The translations under genes and the position numbers were made by a program. Under the pieces are notes generated by a model. It saw only the letters and a program-made list of their open reading frames with translations. It was not told where the DNA came from and made no database searches. Below, piece by piece: positions 10,536 to 24,300 of a stretch of 64,000 nucleotides of DNA. The number at the start of each line of letters is the position of its first letter. Position 1 is the first letter of the stretch. This DNA is from Physella acuta (taxonomy: Eukaryota > Mollusca > Gastropoda > Physidae), in contig NW_026731674.1 in the NCBI RefSeq assembly GCF_028476545.1, forward strand, positions 1,363,501 to 1,427,500. Direction: 5' to 3'.

Positions 10536-11599
10536 CATTATAAAAAAGCTGAGTTAGAAAACAAGTTTTAGCCGTTATTTCGCGTTTTAGAAAACGGTTT
10601 TAATATATGCATTAATACAAACATGATCCAATCACCAAGAAACACTGTGAGGCCGTTTAGAATAATTCAGACAAACCTCTACTGACCGTGAAATTTCCTA
10701 CCACAACCCCCCTCACGAGGAGCAGTGCCTCCCCCCCCCCCCTCGAAGAGAGGCCAGAAAGCAACTTTGACTCCTGTAAAGTTTTCTACCATTAAATTTT
10801 TTTATACGTTTGGAGAGCGGTTCCTTAACATTACGGCGGTTCGGTTTGCCACCCAGATTTCCCCAAAAGCTTTCTTAATGCCGGGGGTCAGGATTACTGC
10901 TAAATTCAAAGGTCAAACGGCACTGGCGTATCAGCCGTTGCCCCGGGCTCCCCCTGTGAGTACTACGGCCCATACACTTATTTTAATGAGCGCCATGTCC
11001 TAGGGATACGGAGAAAAAAAATAAAGGGTGTCCTCGGCAGTAGTATACGATTAGGCTTCCCGAGTCTCTCCATTATTATGATGTTATGAAACAAGTTGTA
11101 GATATGTCCTTTAGGTCAGTAACTTGGCCACCCTAAGGATCGATCATACAGAAGCAACTAAAATGGACTTCAAGGAACATATTATTATTAATCATTTTGC
11201 AAACTTATAAGAAAAGAAAAAAAAAATTTAAATAAATCACGAGCAACTTTTTAAAATTTGTATTTGGTTAGTGGCGTCAAAGGGTTCGATATCACCCCGT
11301 CCAACAATTTTGCATTTCCAGTGGAGTGTTACCTCCTCTCCTTAATATATTATTATTTTAACTGAATTAAACATAGGTTTGACAGTTTTCGTCATGGTGT
11401 CACGCCTAAATTGTGAGGCCCCTGCCCTGTGATGCTACTGTGTTAGGTTACTTAAATGTTACAGGCTTACAGTTAATTTGTTAGTTGGTTTTTACATAAA
11501 AATGATATAAAATCAAAGGTATTTTACGTTACGGGTACTAGATCTACATAATAATACCGTATAAATACACAATTAGGACGTATAAAATACACAATTTAC

Positions 11600-11668
11600 A
11601 GATTGACGTAGGGGCCCAATTATAATTTTTGCATAGGGGCCCGAAAATCCTAGCTATGCCACTGAAGG
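11600..11668. mobile_element. Possible DNA-transposon end (CTAGCTATGCCACTG)
   Basis: GGGGCCCGAAAATCCTAGCT followed by ATGCCACTG matches, in reverse, the CAGTGGC(G/A)TAGCTAGG start of many non-autonomous animal DNA transposons. The partner end is uncertain. Confidence 0.3.
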
Positions 11669-12174
11669 TATCCAATAGATAATAATTAATATAGTGACCC
11701 ACGCTTTACTTTATAGTTATTTAAATAGTACATTATTATTATACATTTAAACAAAATCATTTATATTCTCCTTTATTGCATTTTTACATAAAAGCTTGTT
11801 ATTAAAAGGTTGGGTTTTTTTTCATGCTTTTTTAAAATACTGATCTGGCTTACGATCATAGATCTAGATCTCCTTCTAGTAGATCTAGTAAGGTAGTTCA
11901 AGTTCTGTAACAACAATTTCCGCTTTCTACTAGATCTTGATCTATTAGACTGCTATCTAGAATCTAGATCTAGAAATCTAGATCTAGTATCTAACAGCCT
12001 CTACGATTAAAAATCTATAATATAATATTATACCCTATAGGCCTATAGATTTAGATCTAGAATCTAGATTTAGTTTTAAAGATTTATGAACAACAAACAT
12101 GTAGACTAGAGTCTAGACTAGACTGATCTAGATTAGATAATTAATTAATAATTAATCTAAAAGAAAAAAATTAA

Positions 12175-12356
12175 ATGGATGAAAAGCAAAGCGAAAAACA
12201 CAGATCTATTGTTGTAAGGCGAAGGCTTGACCGAACACCAGACAAATTGTCCAGAAAGCTTAAAGATAAAGAGAAAAGTACCATAACTACGCTTAGAACG
12301 GCTTTGGAAGAAGCAAAACTCCGTTCAGAAAAGTTAAAAGACGAAAATGAATTAAA
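12175..12356 (+). CDS. MIPOL1: MIPOL1-like exon 1 (start codon)
   Basis: Begins MDEKQSEKHRSIVVRRRLDR and ends with two bases of a Lys codon. AAATTAAATGG context at the start; donor GTAGGC. Highly charged, helix-forming. 182 nt. Confidence 0.8.
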
Positions 12357-15300
12357 GTAGGCATATTGATTTATTATAGATAGATAGGCCTATAGTATAA
12401 TTTTAATATAGTCTAGATCTAGGTCTATTTTTTTAAATAGTCTATAAATTTATATATTAGGAAGTCTTGGTCGGCAACCTGCGGCTCGCGAGCCACATGC
12501 GGCTCTTTTGGTGTCACGGTGTGGCTCTCCAGCTCCTTGCACAAATATTAATAGTTAGGCCTAAGCCTATATTATTTAATTTTCAAAACTCATAACAAAA
12601 ATTATGCTGTAAGGATACACAATACACAAGTTTACACAGGATAAAAACACTCAGCCCTTTGACAACAATTTGCTGGCCACTGCCCAAGTGCTGACTTTTT
12701 CGAATATCGTTAATTTGGGAATGATAATTTAGAATGCATTTCCCTATCTGTCAGTAATCATTAATTTGACGTCAGTGGCGTAGTTATTATTAGCTTCCTA
12801 CTGTTGAGCCAGGTACAGGACGGTGGGGTACGAGTTTTCCCTGGGGTCTGTGGGATGGAAGATAGGCCTGTGGAGAACCAAATGACAGAAGTGAGAGATA
12901 CACGCTAATCAAGCCAATATCCATGCCAGTTAGTCGGAGTTTGCCGTGTTTAGGCCTGCCTGGCTAATGAGAGACACCTTCTGAGCCGGTGTTATCCGTA
13001 AAAAAAAAATTTAAGTAACAGCTTCTAAAGTGGATTGGGATATTCCTATATTTTAATTTTTTTATTACTAATTTCATTCTTCTGGCGAAACAAGTATATG
13101 TTTTTATATGAATAAATATTATTTCATATTTAAAGCTATGTATTTTAAATAACAAATCAAATGTATTTACCCAATCCTAATCAAATAATAAAATATTGAA
13201 ATAAAATGTCAGTGGCTCTTTAAAAACTGGGAAATTGTCAAAATTTTAACTTTTGGCTCTTCCGTCTCAAAAGGTTGCCGACCCCTGGTCTATTCTATAG
13301 TATAATATATTATATAATATTATATAATAATATAATAGTATTAAAAATTATTAGAGCATTAGGCACTATTTTAGTGTATTACTTCTATTGGGCCTATACT
13401 ATAGATCTGGCCTATACTATAGGCATAGGCCCTAATTAATAATTAGGCCTATTTATTATTTTTATTAGTATTTTCATTTTGTATGACATGAGTTGTGAAC
13501 TTTTGAGTACGATGAACTATTTTACTATAGGCCAGGCCTAACATCTATATATAAATCTCTTCTTGGAGACCCTAGAAAACACCAAGCTGTAAGCGTGCCT
13601 AGCCGCACCCTCTCCTCCTCCATCCCCATATGGTCTGGTGAGCTGTGGTTCACGCTGTTTACAATCGTAGAGCCGGGTTTAGTGACGGCTAATAGGGGCA
13701 GATAATTTAGTTTGAAACGATTTTAAACTTAGGGGAGGTAACTAAGAGGAGGCTGCTTTCACGAGGGGTGTGGTTGGGGGAAAAGAGGGTTTTAGTGTTT
13801 TAAAGCAAATATTTTCAGTAGCAGCATTGGTACTGTCAAATTTATGAATTACTGAAAAGTAGAAAATAAAACTAAATAGCGGCGTATGATACGCTGCGGG
13901 TCGGCTCGTATTTAATATTAGGCCTATAAAATATTTATAGGCTTAAGTGGCTTAAAGTAAAAAAAAATTATAAAGGTCTATAGACTATAGTCCTTTATTC
14001 TATACTAGATCTATCTATATAGTTTTAAACATAATATATAGTTTAACATAAGCTTAAGCTAGTACTCAAGTGGGAGTTCTGGGCGTACCAGGCACTTGAC
14101 TGCCGGGGCCTGATTCAATTGAGTCAACTGAGGCAGTTTGACCTTTGAATCGAGTAGAACCCCTGACCCCTGTGCAGAATGACTTTTATTTTTATAAGCT
14201 TTTATTTAGTTCACAATGTCTGTTTGTCTGTTTACTTTTTGTGGGTTTGTGGCAAATCTTGTAACTCAAATTTGACCAACTTCTAATGCACCAATTTAAT
14301 TTACATCTCAGAAACATTTGTCTTTGATAACAATGTAAGAATATGCTTTTTTAATCTAATTAGACATTAGATTAGTCATTAAAATTTAATTCAAATATTA
14401 CTAAATTAAATAATAAAAGGGGAGATAACTAGCGATCATTCTATCAGTTGGCTGTCGATGGTGAACTTTTTCTCAGAGTTGAGTGATTTGAGCATCAACC
14501 ACCAACAGCATCTGTAGAGATTGCAAGCTACTCTTCTAGTTTTAATGTATATATTTTTTTAGTCGTAGCCTAAGAGGGGTCAACTGAAAAGTGGAAATAA
14601 CATAAATTATAGAAAACTTTTTTAATAAGTATTTAAATGCACTGAAAATAAAACTAACAAGCCGACCCGCAGCATTGCATACACCATTATTTAATTGTTT
14701 TATTTTCTACTTTTCAGTAATTCACAATTAATCCGACATTACCCCCCAAGGCCGCCAAAGCAGCCGTCAGTGACGACAGTTTACAGGCAACAATGAAAAT
14801 ATCAAGCAGAAATTGTTACTTCACCATAGTCTCAAATCGTTTAAATACTAAATGATCTGCCCCTAGTAGCCGTGACTAATCCAACCCATCTCTACAGGGT
14901 GGCAGTCGTTAAAATGTATTAGAGATCTCATGAGCTGCCAAAGCTTTGATTAAAGAAAGAAAATTAGTTTAACATGACATCTTTGTTATAATATTTTTAC
15001 AGAGATAGTTTCATTGAGGAAGAAAAACAGCTTCGAATAAAGGCTGAGAGCAGACTTGAAGCTTTACTTGTTGATTTGTATAAGAACCCACAGGTCAATT
15101 GGGAGCTGCGACAACGATTGCCTCGAGCCAATAAAATGGATCCAATGGAAACCAAACCCAGGACTTTTTCAATGTATGCTAATATATATATATATGTATA
15201 GTTTTTGTATATTATAAAAAAGTATATATATATATGCTGATAGTATATGCTAATATCAAATTGCTCTCTTTTTTAGTATAGTAATATTCAGTTTGACAAA

Positions 15301-18300
15301 AAAGGTCGGTGTAGTTGGGTCATAGTTACTAAAATAAAAAGTCCTGACCCACAGGTAGGTGAGGCTTCATATCTGGGGGCAGCAACCCATCTAGGGGGCA
15401 GCAACCCATCTAGGGGGCAGCAACCCATCTAGGGGACAGCAACCCATCTAGGGGACAGCAACCCATCTAGGGGGCAGCAACCCATCTAGGGGGCAGCAAC
15501 CCATCTAGGGGGCAGCAACCCATCTAGGGGACAGCAACCCATCTAGGGGACAGCAACCCATCTAGGGGGCAGCAACCCATCTAGGGGAGACGACTGATAT
15601 CTGGGGGCAGCAACCCATCTAGGTGACAGCAACCCACCTAGGGGACAGCAACCCACCTAGGGGACAGCAACCCACCTAGGGGACAGCAACCCATCTAGGG
15701 GACAGCAACCCATCTAGGGGGCAGCAACCCATCTAGGGGAGACGACTGATATCTGGGGGCAGCAACCCATCTAGGTGACAGCAACCCACCTAGGGGACAG
15801 CAACCCACCTAGGGGGCAGCAACCCATCTAGGGGACAGCAACCCATCTAGGGGGCAGCAACCCACCTAGGGGAGACGACTGATATCTGGGGGCAGCAACC
15901 CATCTAGGGGAGACGACTGATATCTGGGGGCAGCAACCCATCTAGGGGAGACGACTGATATCTGGGGGCAGCAACCCACCTAGGGGAGACAACTCACAAA
16001 TCAAACATTTGCTGCCTTGTGGTTTTGGCATTGTTAAACAAAGACTTTGTTAACAATTCCTAAAAGTTAAGTAGGTCACATAACAGGTTGTCAATATGGT
16101 CCTGCAGGACACCCAGTGATGTCATGCAGGACACCCAGTGATGTCATGCAGGACACCCAGTGATGTCATGCAGGACACCCAGTGATGTCATGCAGGACAC
16201 CCAGTGATGTCATGCAGGACACCCAGTGATGTCATGCAGGACACCCAGTGATGTCATGCAGGACACCCAGTGATGTCATGCAGGACACCCAGTGATGTCA
16301 TGCAGGACACCCAGTGATGTCATGCAGGACACCCAGTGATGTCATGCAGGACACCCAGTGATGTCATGTATGACACCCAGTGATGTCATGCAGGACACCC
16401 AGTGATGTCATGCAGGACACCCAGTGATGTCATGCAGGACACCCAGTGATGTCATGCAGGACACCCAGTGATGTCATGCAGGACACCCAGTGATGTCATG
16501 CAGGACACCCAGTGATGTCATGCAGGACACCTGATGATGTCATGCAGGACACCCAATGATGTCATGTATGACACCCAGTGATGTCATGCAGGACACCCAG
16601 TGATGTCATGCAGGACACCCAGTGATGTCATGCAGGACACCCAGTGATGTCATGCAGGACACCCAGTGATGTCATGCAGGACACCCAGTGATGTCATGTA
16701 TGACACCCAGTGATGTCATGCAGGACACCCAATGATGTCATGCAGGACACCTGATGATGTCATGCAGGACACCCAATGATGTCATTTATGACACCCAGTG
16801 ATGTCATGCAGGACACCCAGTGATGTCATGCAGGACACCCAGTGATGTCATGCAGGACACCCAGTGATGTCATGCAGGACACCTGATGATGTCATGCAGG
16901 ACACCCAATGATGTCATGTATGACACCCAGTGATGTCATGCAGGACACCCAGTGATGTCATGCAGGACACCCAGTGATGTCATGCAGGACACCCAGTGAT
17001 GTCATGCAGGACACCCAGTGATGTCATGCAGGACACCCAGTGATGTCATGTATGACACCCAGTGATGTCATGCAGGACACCCAGTGATGTCATGCAGGAC
17101 ACCTGATGATGTCATGCAGGACACCCAATGATGTCATGCAGGACACCCAATGATGTCATGCAGGACACCCAGTGATGTCATGCAGGACACCTGATGATGT
17201 CATGCAGGACACCCAATGATGTCATGCGGGACACCCAATGATGTCATGCAGGACACCCAATGATGTCATGCAGGACACCCAGTGATGTCATGCAGGACAC
17301 CTGATGATGTCATGCAGGACACCCAATGATGTCATGCAGGACACCTGATGATGTCATGCAGGACACCTGATGATGTCATGCAGGACACCCAGTGATGTCA
17401 TGCAGGACACCTGATGATGTCATGCAGGACACCCAGTGATGTCATGCAGGACACCCAATGATGTCATGCAGGACACCCAGTGATGTCATGCAGGACACCC
17501 AAAGATGTCATGCAGGACACCCAGTGATGTCATGCAGGACACCTGATGATGTCATGCAGGACACCCAATGATGTCATGTATGACACCCAGTGATGTCATG
17601 CAGGACACCCAGTGATGTCATGCAGGACACCTGATGATGTCATGCAGGACACCCAGTGATGTCATGCAGGACACCCAGTGATGTCATGCAGGACACCCAG
17701 TGATGTCATGCAGGACACCCAGTGATGTCATGCAGGACACCCAGTGATGTCATGCAGGACACCCAGTGATGTCATGCAGGACACCCAGTGATGTCATGCA
17801 GGACACCCAGTGATGTCATGCAGGACACCCAGTGATGTCATGCAGGACACCCAGTGATGTCATGCAGGACACCCAGTGATGTCATGCAGGACACCCAGTG
17901 ATGTCATGCAGGACACCTGATGATGTCATGCAGGACACCCAGTGATGTCATGCAGGACACCCAGTGATGTCATGCAGGACACCCAGTGATGTCATGTATG
18001 ACACCCAGTGATGTCATGCAGGACACCCAGTGATGTCATGCAGGACACCCAATGAACCAATCCCAAGGATTTATAGTCAAACTTGCACCCAAAATTAATA
18101 AGAGTTGAAGTTTTGTTTTGTTTTTTGTTTTTGTTTGCTTTTGTTTATTTTAATTAGTTTATTTGTATTACTCTTCTTCTGTGTTCTTAATTTTATGGTG
18201 GAAGGGATCCCCTCCAACATAATTAAGTATACGTGTCAACTGGTTATGCACCATTGACTCCGATTTCAGCCTGCTTTTCTTATTGGATTTGCTTCCATTG

Positions 18301-21300
18301 CCTTTGTCAAACCAAGAACAAACTACAAGGCAGCAGTTGTTTGATTTTGGAGTTATCTCTTCTAGAAGAGTGGCTGTCCCCAGTTAACGAGCCTCATCTG
18401 CCTAAGGGTTTGAACTCGAGACTTTTGGGTGTAGCAACCATGAGCTTTACTGACTTGACCACACAGACAGAAAAAGGCTGGGATTCTTCAGGCTATTAAC
18501 AATCAGGAAGTAAAATTAGTAATATAGTATAAGCTCTTGTGTGAATATAGTGTAATATAAGCATACACCAGTGTGAATATAGTGTAATAAAAAGCTAGTG
18601 TGAATATAGTGTAATATAAAGCTAGTGTGAATATAGTGTAATATAAAGCTATTGAAACAACTCTGTTTGCATGCTGGCTGGCCACAGTACAACACATGAC
18701 ATCATCTGGGAACCATTTTCTGGTTAGTCATGCCATTCTCTTAGAATATAGTCACAGCATACAATCCTTAACTTTCATAAAATCCTCTCATAAAATCCTC
18801 TCATAGAATCCTTACACAGAATCCTTCTTTCATAGAATCCTTTCATAGAATCTCTATCTTTCATAGAATCCTTTCATATATTCATTTCATAGAATCTTTT
18901 CATAAAATCCTTTCATAGAATCCTTATCTTTCATAGAATCCTTATCTTTCATAGAATCCTTATCGTTCATAGAATCCTTATCTTTCATAGAATCCTTATC
19001 TTTCATAGAATCCTTATCTTTCATAGAATCCTTATCTTTCATAGAATCCTTATCTTTCATAGAATCCTTATCTTTCATAGAATCCTTATCTTTCATAGAA
19101 TCCTTATCTTTCATAGAATCCTTATCTTTCATAGAATCCTTATCTTTCATAGAATCCTTATCTTTCATAGAATCCTTGTGATTTTGTTAAAGCATTAGAG
19201 TTGATAAAACAAATCTTGACACTTCAGATGCTGACCAGTCTCATCAGGAAGGTCCCCTGACATCCCACAGTGCCACCAGCATCGACTCGTATCAGTCACT
19301 GCCCTCAGTCAACCAGACAACTGACTCGTATCAGTCACCACATGCAGGCACCCGCATGACTGACTCGTATCAGTCACTGCCCTCAGTCAACCAGACAACT
19401 GACTCGTATCAGTCACCACATGCAGGCACTCGTATGACTGACTCGTATCAGTCACTGCCCTCAGTTAGCCAAGGTGAAAATTGTTAAAAAATTAGTAAAC
19501 AAAAGTTCTGTAAAAATACTTGGGGATAAACCATCCTCATTAATTCTTATACATATGCTATTTTCTTGGTGCCCAAATGGGACAAGTGCCCAAATGGACA
19601 AGTGCCCAAATGGGACAAGTGCCCAAATGAGACAAGTGCCCAAATGGGACAAGTGCCCAAATGGGACAAGTGCCCAAATGGGACAAGTGCCCAAATGGGA
19701 CAAGTGCCCAAATGGGACAAGTGCCCAAATGGGACAAGTGCCCAAATGAGACAAGTGCCCAAATGGGACAAGTGCCCAAATGGGACAAGTGCCCAAATGG
19801 GACAAGTGCCCAAATGGGTCAAGTGCCCAAATGAGACAAGTGCCCAAATGGGACAAGTGCCCAAATGGGACAAGTGCCCAAATGGGACAAGTGCCCAAAT
19901 GGACTAAAGTCCAATAGGACATTTGCTAGAAATCCACTTGCACAATAGCCCAAAAATATTTTGAGGATCAAAACTGATGTGTACATCATTTTACAATGAT
20001 ATAAATTGTGATGTATGTAAACCATGTGATATAAATTGTGATGTATGTAAACCATGTGATATAAATTGTGATGTAAGTAAACCATGTGATATAAATTTCC
20101 ATTTGTCCATTAGATAATGTGTGGCAGTCAACAAGACCTGGATACTTCCTACCAGAAACCTTGAGACACACAGCTGTCCATGATACAGCTGTCCACGATA
20201 CAGCTGTCCACTATACAGCGGTCCACAATACAGCTGTCCACGATACAGCTATCCACGCTGACCTTCAGGATAGACAATTTCATCCCCACCCCCCTAAGTC
20301 ATCAGTGAGCCACCCCCCTAAGTCATCAGTGAGCCACCCCCCTAAGTCATCAGTGAGCCACCCCCCTAAGTCATCAGTGAGCCACCCCCCTAAGTCATCA
20401 GTGAGCCACCCCCCTAAGTCATCAGAGAGCCACCCCCCTAAGTCATCAGAGAGCCACCCCCCTAAGTCATCAGTGAGCCACCCCCCTAAGTCATCAGAGA
20501 GCCACCCCCCTAAGTCATCAGTGAGCCACCCCCTTAACTATAAATTTTCTGAGAGCTCACACCTCCACTCAGCACAGAGAGATTCGACGAGCCTAGTCAG
20601 TCAAGTCCCCCCTGATAGCCTAGTCAGTCAAGTCCCCTCTGATAGCCTAGTCAGTCAAGTCCCCTCTGATAGCCTAGTCAGTCAAGTCCCGTCTGATAGC
20701 CTAGTCAGTCAAGTCCCGTCTGATAGCCTAGTCAGTCAAGTCACCTCTGATGTGAGTCATATCTCCAGAGTTTTAGCTGAGCTAGCCATGGTCAAAAAAG
20801 AAAACCAAACAGTAAGTCATCTATCACCACAGTCTGTCATCTATCACCACAGTCTGTCATCTATCACCACAGTCTGTCATCTATCACCAGTCTGTCATCT
20901 ATCACCACAGTCTGTCATCTATCACCACAGTCTGTCATCTATCACCACAGTCTGTCATCTATCACCACAGTCTGTCATCTATCACCACAGTCTGTCATCT
21001 ATCACCACAGTCTGTCATGTATCATCATATCATATTGTGTGTCACCATCCAACCAACCAATGAAAGAATCTGTTCTAGCTGAAAGAGGAGCTTAAATCTG
21101 CCCAATTGGAGATTCAAAAATTGAAAACAAAACAAGAAAATTCTTTGGAAAATATTGGAGGTATACCTGCTTTATTCAGGTGTGGGGGTAGATATGGTCA
21201 GGTGGGGAGGTATATTTTGTGTAGAGGGGGAGATTTGGACAGGGTCCAGGGAGATTTGTCAGATGAGACTTAAATGTTTGGACAGGTTTTAGGGAGATTT

Positions 21301-24300
21301 GTCAGATGAGACTTGGAGAGGTTTTAGGGAGATTTGTCAGATGAGACTTAAATGTTTGGACAGGTTTTAGGGAGATTTGTCAGATGAGACTTAAATGTTT
21401 GGACAGGTTTTAGGGAGATTTGTCAGATGAGACTTGGAGAGGTTTTAGGGAGATTTGTCAGATGAGACTTAAATGTTTGGACAGGTTTTAGGGAGATTTG
21501 TCAGATGAGACTTAAATGTTTGGACAGGTTTTAGGGAGATTTGTCAGATGATACTTAAATGTTTGGACAGGTTTTAGGGAGATTTGTCAGATGAGACTTG
21601 GAGAGGTTTTAGGGAGATTTGTCAGATGAGACTTAAATGTTTGGACAGGTTTTAGGGAGATTTGTCAGATTAGACTTAAATGTTTGGACAGGTTTTAGGG
21701 AGATTTGTCAGATGAGACTTGGAGAGGTTTTAGGGAGATTTGTCAGATGAGACTTAAATGTTTGGACAGGTTTTAGGGAGATTTGTCAGATGAGACTTAA
21801 ATGTTTGGACAGGTTTTAGGGAGATTTGTCAGATGAGACTTAAATGTTTGGACAGATTTTAGGGAGATTTGTCAGATGAGACTTGGAGAGGTTTTAGGGA
21901 GATTTGTCAGAAGAGACTTAAATGTTTGGACAGGTTTTAGGGAGATTTGTCAGATGAGACTTGGAGAGGTTTTAGGGAGATTTGTCAGAAGAGACTTAAA
22001 TGTTTGGACAGGTTTTAGGGAGATTAGTCAGATGAGACTTAAATGTTTGGACAGGTTTTAGGGAGATTTGTGAGATGAGACTAAAATGTTTGGACAGGTT
22101 TTAGGGAGATTTGTGAGATGAGACTAAAATGTTTGGACAGGTTTTAGGGAGATTTGTCAGATGAGACTTGGAGAGGTTTTAGGGAGATTAGTCAGATGAG
22201 ACTTGAATGTTTGGACAGGTTTTAGGGAGATTTGTCAGATGAGACTTAAATGTTTGGACAGGTTTTAGGGAGATTTGTCAGATGAGACTTGGAGAGGTTT
22301 TAGGGAGATTTGTCAGATGAGACTTAAATGTTTGGACAGGTTTTAGGGAGATTTGTCAGATGATACTTAAATGTTTGGACAGGTTTTAGGGAGATTTGTC
22401 AGATGAGACTTGGAGAGCTTTTAGAGAGATTTGTCAGATGAGACTTAAATGTTTGGACAGGTTTTAGGGAGATTTGTCAGATGAGACTTGGAGAGGTTTT
22501 AGGGAGATTAGTCTGATGAGACTTAAATGTTTGGACAGGTTTTAGGGAGATTTGTCAGATGAGACTTTGGACAGGTTTTAGGGAGATTTGTCAGATGAGA
22601 CTTAAATGTTTGGACAGGTTTTAGGGAGATTTGTCAGATGAGACTTAAATGTTTGGACAGGTTTTAGGGAGATTTGTCAGATGAGACTTGGAGAGGTTTT
22701 AGGGAGATTTGTCAGATGAGACTTAAATGTTTGGACAGGTTTTAGGGAGATTTGTCAGATGAGACTTAAATGTTTGGACAGGTTTTAGGGAGATTTGTCA
22801 GATGAGACTTGGAGAGGTTTTAGGGAGATTTGTCAAATGAGACTTAAATGTTTGGACAGGTTTTAGGGAGATTTGTGAGATGAGACTAAAATGTTTGGAC
22901 AGGTTTTAGGGAGATTTGTCAGATGAGACTTAAATGTTTGGACAGGTTTTAGGGAGATTTGTCAGATGAGACTTGGAGAGGTTTTAGGGAGATTTGTCAG
23001 ATGAGACTTAAATGTTTGGACAGGTTTTAGGGAGATTTGTCAGATGAGACTTAAATGTTTGGACAGGTTTTAGGGAGATTTGTCAGATGAGACTTGGAGA
23101 GGTTTTAGGGAGATTTGTGAGATGAGATTAAAATGTTTGGACAGGTTTTAGGGAGATTTGTCAGATGAGACTAAAATGTTTGTACAGGTTTTAGGGAGAT
23201 TTGTCAGATGAGACTTAAATGTTTGGACAGGTTTTAGGGAGATTTGTCAGATGAGACTTGGAGAGGTTTTAGGGAGATTTGTCAGATGAGACTTGAATGT
23301 TTGGACAGGTTTTAGGGAGATTTGTCAGATGAGACTAAAATGTTTGTACAGGTTTTAGGGAGATTTGTCAGATGAGACTTAAATGTTTGCACAGGTTTTA
23401 GGGAGATTTGTCAGATGAGACTTAAATGTTTGGACAGGTTTTAGGGAGATTTGTCAGATGAGACTTGGAGAGGTTTTAGGGAGATTTGTCAGATGAGACT
23501 TAAATGTTTGGACAGGTTTTAGGGAGATTTGTCAGATGATACTTAAATGTTTGGACAGGTTTTAGGAAGATTTGTCAGATGAGACTTGGAGAGCTTTTAG
23601 GGAGATTTGTCAGATGAGACTTAAATGTTTGGACAGGTTTTAGGGAGATTTGTCAGATGAGACTTGGAGAGGTTTTAGGGAGATTAGTCAGATGAGACTT
23701 AAATGTTTGGACAGGTTTTATGGAGATTTGTCAGATGAGACTTTGGACAGGTTTTAGGGAGATTTGTGAGATGAGACTAAAATGTTTGGACAGGTTTTAG
23801 GGAGATTTGTCAGATGAGACTTAAATGTTTGGACAGGTTTTAGGGAGATTTGTCAGATGAGACTTGGAGAGGTTTTAGGGAGATTTGTCAGATGAGACTT
23901 AAATGTTTGGACAGGTTTTAGGGAGATTTGTCAGATGAGACTTAAATGTTTGGACAGGTTTTAGGGAGATTTGTCAGATGAGACTTGGAGAGGTTTTAGG
24001 GAGATTTGTCAGATGAGACTTAAATGTTTGGACAGGTTTTAGGGAGATTTGTCAGATGAGACTTAAATGTTTGGACAGGTTTTAGGGAGATTTGTCAGAT
24101 GAGACTAAAATGTTTGTACAGGTTTTAGGGAGATTTGTCAGATGAGACTTAAATGTTTGCACAGGTTTTAGGGAGATTTGTCAGATGAGACTTGGAGAGG
24201 TTTTAGGGAGATTTGTCAGATGAGACTTGAATGTTTGGACAGGTTTTAGGGAGATTTGTCAGATGAGACTAAAATGTTTGTACAGGTTTTAGGGAGATTT

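Larger units (their letters stand above)
10094..12174. promoter_or_regulatory. Divergent intergenic region between KCTD3-like and MIPOL1-like starts
   Basis: About 2.1 kb separates the two translation starts, which point away from each other, so it should hold both promoters. It is AT-rich with AGATCT motifs. No clear TATA box or CpG island could be assigned. Transposon-like fragments occupy parts of it, and a short frame at 10725-11003 looks non-coding. Confidence 0.5.

Noticed and set aside
10725-11003. 92-residue plus-strand frame after a C-run
   Set aside because: No domain, low-complexity start, in the divergent spacer and partly related to a dispersed repeat.
18233-18499. 88-residue plus-strand frame in MIPOL1-like intron 3
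   Set aside because: No splice context in phase with neighbours and no recognisable motif.
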